From: Pseudomonadota bacterium
GTDB lineage: Bacteria; Pseudomonadota; Alphaproteobacteria; Rhizobiales; Xanthobacteraceae
Direction of reading: 5' to 3'
Assembly: GCA_018240595.1 (NCBI GenBank)
Contig: JAFEFL010000025.1
Span: 329,326 to 393,325 of the forward strand
DNA: 64,000 bases
Position numbers and translations under genes: made by a program. Shown here piece after piece: positions 1-9,297 of this stretch (position 1 is its first letter; every line of letters starts with the position of its first letter). The notes under the pieces are model-generated. The model did not search any database, was not told where the DNA came from, and saw nothing but the letters and a program-made list of their open reading frames with translations.

Positions 1-141
1 ATCGCTGAATGCCGCCATGTCCTGCGCGGTCGGCCGCCAGCGCTCCGCGCCCTTCGGCCCCTCCGGTCCCTTCTGCGCGTAAGCGAGCGTGCCACCGGCA
101 ATCGCGAGTGCGGTCGTTCCGGCAAGAATCGTCTTCAACAT
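1..141 (-). CDS. LTXXQ/Spy-CpxP-like periplasmic protein (5' part only)
   Basis: Only the first 47 codons lie in the window; the gene runs off the left edge. The start ATG follows a strong GAGGTGG ribosome site at 144-150. The N-terminus is a clear Sec signal peptide: Lys3, a hydrophobic core over residues 5-20 and an A-Y-A cleavage site at 20-22. The mature start is rich in Gly, Pro and Lys and then reads ERWRPTAQDMAAFSD. From memory this resembles the start of small rhizobial LTXXQ-motif proteins, which are helical periplasmic chaperones or metal sensors related to Spy/CpxP. The defining LTXXQ motif would lie outside the window, so the family call is tentative; secretion is well supported. 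Confidence 0.55.
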   Translation of the reverse strand, partial: MLKTILAGTTALAIAGGTLAYAQKGPEGPKGAERWRPTAQDMAAFSD

Positions 142-254
142 AGCCACCTCCATGGTGAACAGCTTCGAGTGATAGCCATTCAACGGAGGCCAGTAGAAAA
201 AACCTGCGCTGCCACATCAAGTTAATCATTGGACAGACATTAAATGATCGCAAT

Positions 255-278
255 GTCGATGAACTGCCGTTCATCGAC
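255..278. terminator. Perfect 10-bp hairpin downstream of dctM
   Basis: The arms GTCGATGAAC and GTTCATCGAC pair perfectly around a TGCC loop, about 40 bases past the dctM stop and between dctM and the gene at the left edge. No clear U-run follows on the minus strand, so it may be a weak terminator or an mRNA 3'-end stabiliser. Confidence 0.4.
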
Positions 279-316
279 CAGGGCACGGCATTACCGCTGC
301 TGCGACAATTTATCCC

Positions 317-1642
317 TTAGAGCATGCCGAGCATGCGCGGCAGCCACAGCGACAGTGCGGGGACGTAAGTCACGATCGCAAGGAACGCCAGCATGGTGAG
401 CAGCCACGGCCATGTCGCAATCGTCAACTCGGTAATGCCCATCCTGGCGATACCGGATGCGACATAGAGGTTGAGGCCGACCGGCGGATGACAGAGACCG
501 ACCTCCATGTTCACCGTCATCAGGATGCCGAGGTGCACCGGATGAATACCGAGGCTCGCAGCGATCGGAAACAGGATCGGCGCGGTGATGAGCACAATTG
601 ACGACGGCTCCATCACATTGCCAGCGACCAGCAGGATGATGTTGACGATCATCAGGAACTCGACCCAGCCGATGCCGCTGCTCTTGAGCCACGCCGTCAT
701 CGCCTGCGGGATTTGCTCGCTGGTCATAAGGAACGAGAACAGCACCGCATTGGTGATGATGTAGAGAATCATCGCACTCATGTTGGCAGACGAAAGCAGC
801 ACTTTCGGCACGTCCCGCAACTTCATGTCGCGATAGACGAACACGGCGATGACGAAGGCATAGACCGCGCTCACCGCGGCCGCCTCGGTCGGCGTGAAGA
901 TGCCGGCATAGATGCCACCGAGGACGATGATGATGAGCAGCAGGCCCCAGATCGACTCGCGGAACGCCTTGAAGCGGCTGCCCCAATCGGCGCGCGGCAT
1001 GCGCGGATAGTCGTTCTTCCAGGCACGATAGAACGTCGTCATGCCAAGCAGGAAGGCCAGCATCAGTCCGGGGATGACTCCTGCCATGAACAATTGCCCG
1101 ACGGACGCCGACAGCACGCGCTTGCCCTCCGGATCGAGCGCGACGCTGCCGCCGGTCGACACCGCGTACAGAACCATCACAATCGACGGCGGAATGAGGA
1201 TGCCGAGCGCGCCCGAGGTGGCGATGACGCCGGCGCCGAAGCGCTTTGGGTAACCGGCTTGCACCATTGCGGGAATGAGGATGGATCCAATCGCCACCAC
1301 AGTCGCCGGCGACGAGCCGGAAATCGCCGCAAACAGGGCGCAGGCGACTACCGCGGCAAGGCCGAGGCCGCCATACCAGTGGCCAACCATCGAGGCGGCA
1401 AAATTGATCATGCGTCGCGCCACGCCGCCATGCGTGAGGAAATTGCCGGCGAGGATGAAGAACGGGATCGCCATGATCTCGAAGCTCTCGATGCCGGTGA
1501 ACAGCTTGAGCGCTACAGACTCGATCGGCACCGTCGTCATCACGAACAGGAACGACAGCACGGTGAGGCCGAGCGCGATCGAGATCGGCATGCCCGTGAG
1601 CATCAATACGATCAGCAGGCCGAAGATGATGGTGGTGTTCAT
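317..1642 (-). CDS. dctM: TRAP transporter large permease (DctM type)
   Basis: This is the large membrane subunit of a tripartite ATP-independent periplasmic transporter, which imports organic acids or similar solutes using an ion gradient. The 441 residues are almost entirely hydrophobic segments, the usual length and texture of DctM. Family-like stretches include IPFFILAGNF near residue 60, SGSSPATVVAIGSI near 108 and GILIPPSIVMVLYAVS near 145. It starts two bases after the dctQ stop, so the two are co-translated. The substrate cannot be read from this subunit. A DctQ-DctM pair with the binding protein upstream is the standard TRAP order. Confidence in the family is high. Confidence 0.93.
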   Translation of the reverse strand: MNTTIIFGLLIVLMLTGMPISIALGLTVLSFLFVMTTVPIESVALKLFTGIESFEIMAIPFFILAGNFLTHGGVARRMINFAASMVGHWYGGLGLAAVVACALFAAISGSSPATVVAIGSILIPAMVQAGYPKRFGAGVIATSGALGILIPPSIVMVLYAVSTGGSVALDPEGKRVLSASVGQLFMAGVIPGLMLAFLLGMTTFYRAWKNDYPRMPRADWGSRFKAFRESIWGLLLIIIVLGGIYAGIFTPTEAAAVSAVYAFVIAVFVYRDMKLRDVPKVLLSSANMSAMILYIITNAVLFSFLMTSEQIPQAMTAWLKSSGIGWVEFLMIVNIILLVAGNVMEPSSIVLITAPILFPIAASLGIHPVHLGILMTVNMEVGLCHPPVGLNLYVASGIARMGITELTIATWPWLLTMLAFLAIVTYVPALSLWLPRMLGML

Positions 1643-1644
1643 CG

Positions 1645-2250
1645 TCAGGCCCTCGGCGCATTATCGGCGAGTTCCTCGGCGCGCAGATCGCGCGCCGCCG
1701 CCGGGCTTTCCACCACACCCTCGACGTGGGCCGGATCGTGATGCGGCAGCTCGCCGGTCAACCAGAACTTCCATGCGACCTGAAGGAAGCGAAAGCACAT
1801 CAGATAGGAGCCGAGCGGCACCGCAAGAAAGATGATCCAGCGCGGCATTTCCATGTCCGGCGATACCTGGCCGGTCGGATAGAGTTCGTAGACGAAACGC
1901 GCGCCCATGGTGCCGACTACGGCGGTGAACAGCGCCCCGCACATCAGCCCAAACAGGATGATGCGCTTGCGGCCCGGCGGCTTGAGCATGTTGACCGCGA
2001 CATCGACGCCGACATGGATGCCGGTTCGCACGCCATAGGCGGCGCCGAATTTCGCCATCCACACGAACATGTAGATGCACAGTTCCTGCGCCCAGGTGAG
2101 GTTGATGTTGTAGAAGATCGGATAAAGCAGCGGGAAGCCGACAGCGTAGCGCTGCACCACCGCGGCGAAGATGAGGATGGTCGCGGCGGCGATCAGCGTC
2201 GCGATCAGGATCTCTTCGAGCCGGTCAAGGATGCGAAGGAACATCGGCAC
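1645..2250 (-). CDS. dctQ: TRAP transporter small permease (DctQ type)
   Basis: This is the small membrane subunit that holds the TRAP large permease. It has 201 residues with four hydrophobic stretches (about residues 14-34, 50-70, 98-118 and 140-158). The TWAQELCIYMFVWMAKFG segment before a GVRTGIHVGVD motif is typical of DctQ. The C-terminal 40 residues are charged and probably cytoplasmic. It lies 149 bases downstream of dctP, separated by a GC-rich hairpin, and two bases upstream of dctM. Confidence 0.9.
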   Translation of the reverse strand: MPMFLRILDRLEEILIATLIAAATILIFAAVVQRYAVGFPLLYPIFYNINLTWAQELCIYMFVWMAKFGAAYGVRTGIHVGVDVAVNMLKPPGRKRIILFGLMCGALFTAVVGTMGARFVYELYPTGQVSPDMEMPRWIIFLAVPLGSYLMCFRFLQVAWKFWLTGELPHHDPAHVEGVVESPAAARDLRAEELADNAPRA

Positions 2251-2364
2251 CTCGGGCGCTGACGGGGGATCGCCTCGTCGTCACGACGAGCGCATGGACA
2301 CCAGATTGAGTTGGAAGGACCGGCGCCGCCCCTCTCGCCGTCCGCTCACTGGCCTGAAAGGAGC

Positions 2365-2390
2365 GGAGCCGCGGGATGTGCCGCGGCTCC
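2365..2390. terminator. Hairpin between dctP and dctQ
   Basis: The arms GGAGCCGCGG and CCGCGGCTCC pair perfectly around a GATGTG loop just after the dctP stop. On the minus strand only a short CTCCTTTC follows, so this is probably a partial terminator or a 3' stabiliser. Such an element would let the binding protein be made in excess of the two permeases. Confidence 0.5.
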
Positions 2391-2399
2391 GGTTTCGTC

Positions 2400-3413
2400 T
2401 CAGCTCTGGCCGCCGACAGTCTTGACGACTTCGTCGATCAATTCCTTGCCGACGCGCTTGCCCATGTCTTCGTAGAGCGGCGCCATGGTCTTGCGCAGCT
2501 CGGCGAGTTCGGCAGCGGTCGGAGTCAGAATCGTGGTCTTGCCGGTCTTGACGATCTCCGCCTTGGCCTCGTCGTTTTCCTTGGCGGATTGCGAGTTTGC
2601 GAATTGGGTAGATTCCGCCATCGCCTTTTCGAGCTGCGGTCGGACGTCGGCCGGCAGACCGTCCCAGAACTTCTTGTTCACGACCACCACATAGCCGATA
2701 TAGCCGTGGTTCGTTTCTATGATGTACTTCTGCACCTCGTGCATCTTCTGGGTATAGATGTTCGACCAAGTGTTCTCCTGGCCGTCGACCACGCCGGTCT
2801 GCAGCGCCTGATAGACTTCTGAGAACGCCATGACCTGAGGGATGGCGCCCAGCGCGCGGAATTGCGCTTCCAGCACCTTCGACGACTGGATGCGGAATTT
2901 CAGACCCTTGTAATCGGCCGGCGTCTTGAGCGGCTTGTTGGCGCTCATCTGCTTGAAGCCGTTATCCCAATACGCAAGGCCGACCATGCCCTTGGGCTCC
3001 ATCAGCTTGAGCATGCGCTTGCCGATCGGACCTTCTGTCACCTTGCGCAAGGCTTCGAGGTTCGGCAGCAGGAACGGCAGGTCGAACACCTCGAAGTCCT
3101 TGATGCCGATGGGGCCGAACTTCGAGTTCGACGGCGCCAGCATCTGCACCGCGCCAAGCTGCAGGGCTTCGAGCTCTTCTTTGTCCTTGTACAGCGTCGA
3201 GTTCGGATACACTTCGACCTTGACCTTGCCGTCGGTATATTTTTCGGCGAGCTCTTTGAATTTCTCTGCGCCCTTGCCCTTCGGCGTATCGGGCGCAACT
3301 ACATGACTAAACTTGATAATAATGGGATCAGCGGCAACGGCGGGAGAAGAAGCAGCAGCAGCAGAAGCAGCAACAGCAGCAGCCGCAGCAGCGGCGACAA
3401 ACCACGAGCGCAT
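2400..3413 (-). CDS. dctP: TRAP transporter substrate-binding protein (DctP family)
   Basis: This is the periplasmic solute receptor of the TRAP system encoded downstream. The start at 3413 is chosen because GGAGGG sits seven bases upstream; a longer frame to 3473 lacks a good ribosome site. The 337-residue protein has a very Ala-rich signal peptide (about residues 5-28, ending PAVAA) and then IIIKFSHVVAPDTPKGKG, the usual DctP mature start. FRIQSSKVLEAQFRALGA and VVDGQENTWSN are family motifs. The signal peptide is encoded by an imperfect run of GCA/GCC/GCT-type codons, giving a microsatellite-like tract at about 3343-3395. The ligand is unknown; C4-dicarboxylates are only one possibility. 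Confidence 0.9.
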   Translation of the reverse strand: MRSWFVAAAAAAAVAASAAAASSPAVAADPIIIKFSHVVAPDTPKGKGAEKFKELAEKYTDGKVKVEVYPNSTLYKDKEELEALQLGAVQMLAPSNSKFGPIGIKDFEVFDLPFLLPNLEALRKVTEGPIGKRMLKLMEPKGMVGLAYWDNGFKQMSANKPLKTPADYKGLKFRIQSSKVLEAQFRALGAIPQVMAFSEVYQALQTGVVDGQENTWSNIYTQKMHEVQKYIIETNHGYIGYVVVVNKKFWDGLPADVRPQLEKAMAESTQFANSQSAKENDEAKAEIVKTGKTTILTPTAAELAELRKTMAPLYEDMGKRVGKELIDEVVKTVGGQS

Positions 3414-3548
3414 CGACGTTCCCTCCATTTTTATAAGCCATTGACGGCTTCTTTGATGGAACGTTCGCACCAAATTTAGGGCCCGGCAAGGCCCCAGCCG
3501 GGACTAAGACCCTGCCCACCCGGGCGCAATCGTCGCATGCGGCCCAGC

Positions 3549-3580
3549 AAAACGCCGCGCCCAAGTTTTGGACGCGGCGC
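3549..3580 (-). terminator. Probable leuA terminator
   Basis: On the minus strand the arms CGCCGCG and CGCGGCG, with extra C:G pairs inside, form a stem about 30 bases after the leuA stop, followed by GTTTTG. It separates leuA from the dctP promoter region. Confidence 0.55.
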
Positions 3581-3609
3581 AGCATAGCGAGCGATGGAAC
3601 AGGTTCGGC

Positions 3610-5202
<1,593 letters not shown>

Positions 5203-5302
5203 TGGAGTATTCCTTTAGTCGGGTGCGCCTCATGGGCGCTTGATGGGGTGCTCGGTTTGCCTTGTCCCCCCAAGAGCCCAGGCATCAATGCCCAGCCGGC
5301 CC
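5203..5302 (-). promoter_or_regulatory. leuA leader, region between leader peptide and leuA
   Basis: These 100 bases hold several GC-rich inverted segments, including a short GGCA/TGCC hairpin next to the leader stop and a GCGCC/GGCGC hairpin near 5222-5236, then the leuA ribosome site. I see no U-run, so a classical intrinsic terminator is not evident. If the leader acts as an attenuator it may work through ribosome-site occlusion or Rho. Confidence 0.4.
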
Positions 5303-5419
5303 TCAGGGGCGGGTAAGGAGAAGGAGCGTGCCCAGAATGAGGGTAGCCGCCGGCTCGGCCTTGCCAATCAGATTGGCGGCCGCCGGATCGATCGCGCAGA
5401 TGCTCTGCCGCGTCGGCAT
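5303..5419 (-). CDS. leuA leader peptide (leucine-rich)
   Basis: A 38-codon frame (ATG at 5419, TGA at 5303-5305) lies 100 bases upstream of leuA on the same strand. Seven of its codons are Leu. The end of the peptide reads LILGTLLLLTRP, with six Leu in nine codons just before the stop. In known amino acid attenuators, ribosome stalling on codons for the end product changes the downstream RNA fold; position and composition fit that role. The first half (MPTRQSICAIDP and so on) is ordinary. No strong ribosome site is seen. I found no convincing promoter, but the region 5420-5600 is free for one. Confidence 0.7.
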   Translation of the reverse strand: MPTRQSICAIDPAAANLIGKAEPAATLILGTLLLLTRP

Positions 5420-5623
5420 TGGCTCAAGTACCCTCAAATGACGACCTGACGGTCGCGGATTCCGGTAAAGCCCGCGTTAAGCGGCAACCGGATAAGCGGG
5501 TTTCTAGCCGATTGGACTTGGCTCATGCAAGCGGCGGATTAGGTCAGCATTACTGACGGTTTGCCGGCCAAACCAGACACCGTCTGATGCGTTGAAAGCC
5601 AGAGCCTGCCCAGGACCAATGCC

Positions 5624-6334
5624 ATGACCCTTGCAACAACCCCTTCCCCGCAAGCCAGCCCCGACCTCCGGCGCCGCACGCTGAAAAGCACGGCGAAGTT
5701 CATCGTGGCGCTCGGCGTCATCATCATGCTGCCGTCGCTCAGCCTGACCTACTGGCAGGGCTGGCTGTACTGGGCGCTGTTCGCCGCCTTCACGCTCGGC
5801 GGCTCGCTGTTTTTCCTGAAATACGATCCGGCGCTGGTGGAGCGGCGGCTCGCCGTCGGCCCGGCGGCGGAGACCGAAAAGAACCAGAAGATCATCATGA
5901 GCGCGGCCTCGGTTTGCGTCGTGCTGCTGTTCGCCCTGCCCGGCTTCGACCACCTGTTCGGCTGGTCGCATGTCCCCGCATGGCTGGTCATCGCCGCCGA
6001 CATTGCGGTGCTGCTGTCTTATGTCCTGGTCTGCTACGTGCTGTCGGCGAACAGCTATGCGGCAGCGACGATCACGACCGGCGCCGACCAGCCGGTTATC
6101 AGCACCGGGCCTTATGCTTACGTGCGGCACCCGATGTATTCCGGTGCGCTGCTGATGTTCGGCCTGACGCCGCTGGCGCTCGGTTCGTACTGGAGCCTGC
6201 TGCTGGTCATTCCGCTCATCGCTGTCTTCGCGTGGCGCCTGCTCGACGAAGAGCGCGTGCTCCGGCGCGAACTGAAGGGTTACACCGCCTATTGCGACAA
6301 GGTGCGCTCCCGGCTGGTGCCGGGGGTATGGTGA
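5624..6334 (+). CDS. Integral membrane methyltransferase (ICMT/PEMT-like)
   Basis: A 236-residue membrane protein with about five hydrophobic segments. The C-terminal part has the signature of isoprenylcysteine carboxyl methyltransferase-like proteins: GPYAYVRHPMYSGALL (about 165-180) followed by DEERVLRRELKGYTAYCDKV (about 206-225). These residues form the S-adenosylmethionine site in the family. Bacterial members methylate lipids or small molecules rather than prenylated proteins, and the substrate here cannot be told. It is divergent from leuA and monocistronic. A palindromic repeat lies directly downstream. Confidence 0.8.
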   Translation: MTLATTPSPQASPDLRRRTLKSTAKFIVALGVIIMLPSLSLTYWQGWLYWALFAAFTLGGSLFFLKYDPALVERRLAVGPAAETEKNQKIIMSAASVCVVLLFALPGFDHLFGWSHVPAWLVIAADIAVLLSYVLVCYVLSANSYAAATITTGADQPVISTGPYAYVRHPMYSGALLMFGLTPLALGSYWSLLLVIPLIAVFAWRLLDEERVLRRELKGYTAYCDKVRSRLVPGVW

Positions 6335-6343
6335 GCAAGGCAT

Positions 6344-6443
6344 CGTCATACCCCGCGCAAGCGGGGTATCAGCACACGCTGACGTGTGAGTTCAATTAAT
6401 AGAGCCGCGATTACTGGATCGCCCGCTTTCGCGGGCGATGACA
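6344..6443. repeat. Palindromic intergenic repeat (CGTCAT...GATGACAG family)
   Basis: Two hairpins, ATACCCCGC/GCGGGGTAT with a GCAA loop and ATCGCCCGC/GCGGGCGAT with a TTTC loop, bracket a 40-base spacer, and the ends are inverted (CGTCAT and GATGAC). The same architecture recurs at 17947-18020. It sits between two convergent genes and may serve as a bidirectional 3' end. Confidence 0.7.
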
Positions 6444-6457
6444 GCATTGCGTACCGC

Positions 6458-8692
6458 TCACGCCTTCAACAACGCCGTATCGATCGGCAGCGAGCGGATG
6501 CGCTTGCCCGTGGCAGCGAAGATGGCGTTGCACAAAGCCGGAATCGCCGGCGGCAGCGGCGGCTCGCCAAGACCGGTCGGTGGATTGTCGGTGGTGACGA
6601 AATGCACCTCCACCGGCGCCGCCTGCGTCAGCCGCAGCGGCTGGAATGAGTCGAAATTCGCTTCGACGACCCGGCCCTTGTCGATGGTGATCTTCTGGTT
6701 CAGCGCCTCACCGAGGCCGTCGAGCACGCCGCCTTGCGCCATGTTCTCGGCCGCCGTCGGATTGATGACGTGGCTGCCGACATCGCCGACCGCCCAGACC
6801 TTGTTGATCTTGATCTGTCCGTCATTGCCGACCGCCGCCTCCACCACTTCGGCGAAGTAGCCGAGATGGCTGTAGTAGAAGGCAACGCCCATGCCGGTGC
6901 GCTCGGGCAGCTTGCGCTGGCCCCAGCCCGACACCTCGCGCACCTTTTCCATGACGCCGCGGGCGCGGCCGGTGTGGAAGCCGGCGCCGCGGCCCGGCAG
7001 CATTTCGGGTTTGCCGAGCAGATCGATCTGGAATTGCAGCGGGTCCTTGCCGGCCTTGTGCGCCAGTTCGTCGATAAACGACTGGAACACGAAGGCGAGC
7101 GCGTTCGAGCCCGGCGCGCGCAGCGGCCCGGTCGGCACGCCGAGCGGCATCAGCGACACGCCCATCGACAAATTGGGCACGCGGCCGGCCGGGAAGATGG
7201 TCGATTCCATGTTCGCCGAACGCGCGTAGTTGCCGTTCTTGCCGAAACTGACGAAGTGCTGCTGCCAGGCGATCAGCTTGCCGTCCGCATCGAGACCGGC
7301 CTTGAAGAAGTGCCAGCCGGCCGGCCGATAGAAGTCGTGCTGCATGTCGTCGGTGCGATTCCAGACGAGCTTGACCGGTGCGCCGGCGACCTTGGAGATC
7401 CAGGCCGCTTCCGCCATGAAGTCGCTGTCGAGCCGCCGGCCGAAGCCGCCGCCGCAGCGCGTCATGTTGACGATCACCTTGCTCTCGTCGAGGCCGAGCG
7501 TCTTCGCCACCAGCGTTCGCCCCGGACCGGGATTCTGCGTCGGTGCCCACAAGGTGACTTTGACGCCCTCGACATGCGCGGTGCAGTTCATCGGCTCGAG
7601 AGGCGCATGGGCGATGAAGGGATAGTGATAGTCGGCTTCGACGACCTGCGCGGCCGACGATAGCGCGGCGGCGACATCGCCGTCGTTGCGCAGGCTGTTC
7701 TGCGGCGCCTGCCCGCGAAATGCGGCCGCCTGTTTGGCGAAACCTGCGCTGCTCTGCGCGGCGGTGGCGCCTTCGTCCCAGGTGACTTCCAGCTTCTCGC
7801 GCGCCTTGCTGGCGCGCCACCAGCTGTCGGCGACGATGGCGACGCCCGGCATCAGCCCGTGCAGATCGCTGCCGCCCTCGACGACGAAAGCGTCGCGCAC
7901 GCCGGTCATCTTCTTCAGGTCGTTGACGTTGGCGGTGACCACCTTGCCGCCGAACACGGGGCATTTCTGGAACACGGCATAGAGCATGCCGGGGACTTCA
8001 TGATCGATGCCGAACAGCGGCTCGCCCTTGACCACCTTCGGGCTGTCATAGCCCGGGGTGGAACGGCCGATGATGGTGTAGTTCTTCGGATCCTTGACCG
8101 CGACCTTGGCCAGATCCGGCACCGGCAGCGTCGACGCCCTCTCCGCCACGGCTCCGTAGGTCACGGAGCGGCCGGACGACTGGTGCAGCACGCGGCCTTC
8201 CGACGTCGTGCATTCGCTCGCCGGCACGTTCCATTGCGCGGCCGCGGCCGCGATCAGCATCTGACGCGCGGCGGCGCCGGCGCGGCGGCACGGCTCCCAA
8301 TTCAGCGGCGTCGCCTGGCTGCCGCCGGCGAACTGCCGGCCATACTTTGCCGCGTCGAGCGGCGCCTGATCGATGCGCACCTGGCTCCAGGCTACATCAA
8401 GTTCCTCGGCGATCAGCATCGGCAGCATGGTCTTGATGCCCTGCCCGATCTCCGGATTTTTCGACATGATGGTGACGCTGTTGTCAGCGGCGATCGTCAC
8501 ATAGGCGTTGAGCGTAGACGCGCCGGCCGATGCGGCGCCGGCCGCGGCCTTGACGAGCAGCGGCACGGTCAGCGTCAGCAGCAGACCGCCGCCCGCGGCG
8601 GCGCCGGCTTTGAGAAAGGCGCGGCGCGACGTCGGCAGCTTGGCGACATTGAAGAGCGCTTGAGGCTGGAATGACTGATCCTGGAGCGTCAT
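6458..8692 (-). CDS. Molybdenum hydroxylase large subunit (IorB / isoquinoline 1-oxidoreductase beta-like)
   Basis: The 744-residue molybdopterin subunit of a xanthine dehydrogenase-family hydroxylase, which uses water to hydroxylate an N-heterocycle or oxidise an aldehyde. A Tat signal with SRRAFLKAG at 22-30 and a hydrophobic stretch to about 52 sends the folded enzyme to the periplasm; this Tat-bearing form is typical of IorB. Motifs include QGIKTMLPMLIAEELDV, RCGGGFGRRLDSD (about 407-419) and GLGEPPLPPAIPAL near the C-terminus. It begins three bases after the partner iorA gene. There is no cytochrome subunit or cofactor insertion (XdhC-like) gene beside it. Substrate unknown. Confidence 0.88.
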   Translation of the reverse strand: MTLQDQSFQPQALFNVAKLPTSRRAFLKAGAAAGGGLLLTLTVPLLVKAAAGAASAGASTLNAYVTIAADNSVTIMSKNPEIGQGIKTMLPMLIAEELDVAWSQVRIDQAPLDAAKYGRQFAGGSQATPLNWEPCRRAGAAARQMLIAAAAAQWNVPASECTTSEGRVLHQSSGRSVTYGAVAERASTLPVPDLAKVAVKDPKNYTIIGRSTPGYDSPKVVKGEPLFGIDHEVPGMLYAVFQKCPVFGGKVVTANVNDLKKMTGVRDAFVVEGGSDLHGLMPGVAIVADSWWRASKAREKLEVTWDEGATAAQSSAGFAKQAAAFRGQAPQNSLRNDGDVAAALSSAAQVVEADYHYPFIAHAPLEPMNCTAHVEGVKVTLWAPTQNPGPGRTLVAKTLGLDESKVIVNMTRCGGGFGRRLDSDFMAEAAWISKVAGAPVKLVWNRTDDMQHDFYRPAGWHFFKAGLDADGKLIAWQQHFVSFGKNGNYARSANMESTIFPAGRVPNLSMGVSLMPLGVPTGPLRAPGSNALAFVFQSFIDELAHKAGKDPLQFQIDLLGKPEMLPGRGAGFHTGRARGVMEKVREVSGWGQRKLPERTGMGVAFYYSHLGYFAEVVEAAVGNDGQIKINKVWAVGDVGSHVINPTAAENMAQGGVLDGLGEALNQKITIDKGRVVEANFDSFQPLRLTQAAPVEVHFVTTDNPPTGLGEPPLPPAIPALCNAIFAATGKRIRSLPIDTALLKA

Positions 8693-8695
8693 GAC

Positions 8696-9190
8696 TTAGG
8701 CTCCCTTGCGCGGCTGGCCATTGGCGCCGAAGTCGGCGCCGGAGGCCGCCTGCTTGATGGCCTGACGGATGCGCGAATAGGTGGCGCAGCGGCAGATATT
8801 GCCGTCCATCGCCGCATCGATGTCGGCATCGCTCGGGCTCTTGTTCTGCGTCAGCAGCGCCGCGGCGGTCATGATCTGCCCGGCCTGGCAATAACCGCAT
8901 TGCACGACATCGACGGCGAGCCACGCCTTCTGCAGCCGCGCGCCGACCGCCGTTTCACCGATGCCCTCGATGGTGGTGACCGCATGATTGCCGACGTCCG
9001 ACACCGCGGTCTGACATGCGCGCACCGCCTGGCCGCCGATATGGACCGTGCAGGCACCGCACAGACCCGCGCCGCAACCGAACTTGGTCCCCTTGAGCTT
9101 GACGGCGTCGCGCAACACCCACAGCAGCGGGGTGTCGGCATCGACATCGACATCGTGGGATTTGCCGTTGATCGTGAGCGCGTAATGCAT
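8696..9190 (-). CDS. (2Fe-2S)-binding subunit of molybdenum hydroxylase (IorA-like)
   Basis: The electron-transfer subunit pairing with the adjacent large subunit. With the start at 9190 (GTGAGG a short distance upstream) it has 164 residues, the usual family length; a longer frame to 9250 lacks support. The plant-type cluster ligands are C39, C44, C47 and C59, and the second cluster ligands are C98, C101, C133 and C135 (QCGYCQAGQ and NICRCATYSRIR). It has no signal peptide of its own, consistent with hitchhiking through Tat on the large subunit. Confidence 0.9.
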   Translation of the reverse strand: MHYALTINGKSHDVDVDADTPLLWVLRDAVKLKGTKFGCGAGLCGACTVHIGGQAVRACQTAVSDVGNHAVTTIEGIGETAVGARLQKAWLAVDVVQCGYCQAGQIMTAAALLTQNKSPSDADIDAAMDGNICRCATYSRIRQAIKQAASGADFGANGQPRKGA

Positions 9191-9297
9191 GATCTGCCTC
9201 ACCGATGGGGGTCGCCGCGCGCACACCTGCGCCGCTTGGACCGACTCCATTATAGCCGGCAGATTGTGGCGGCGGCAAAGCGCCCGCCGCTCAAAAG

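Noticed and set aside
5450..5600. leuA promoter TTGCAT-N17-CTAGAA
   Set aside because: Both boxes match consensus poorly; kept only as a possibility.
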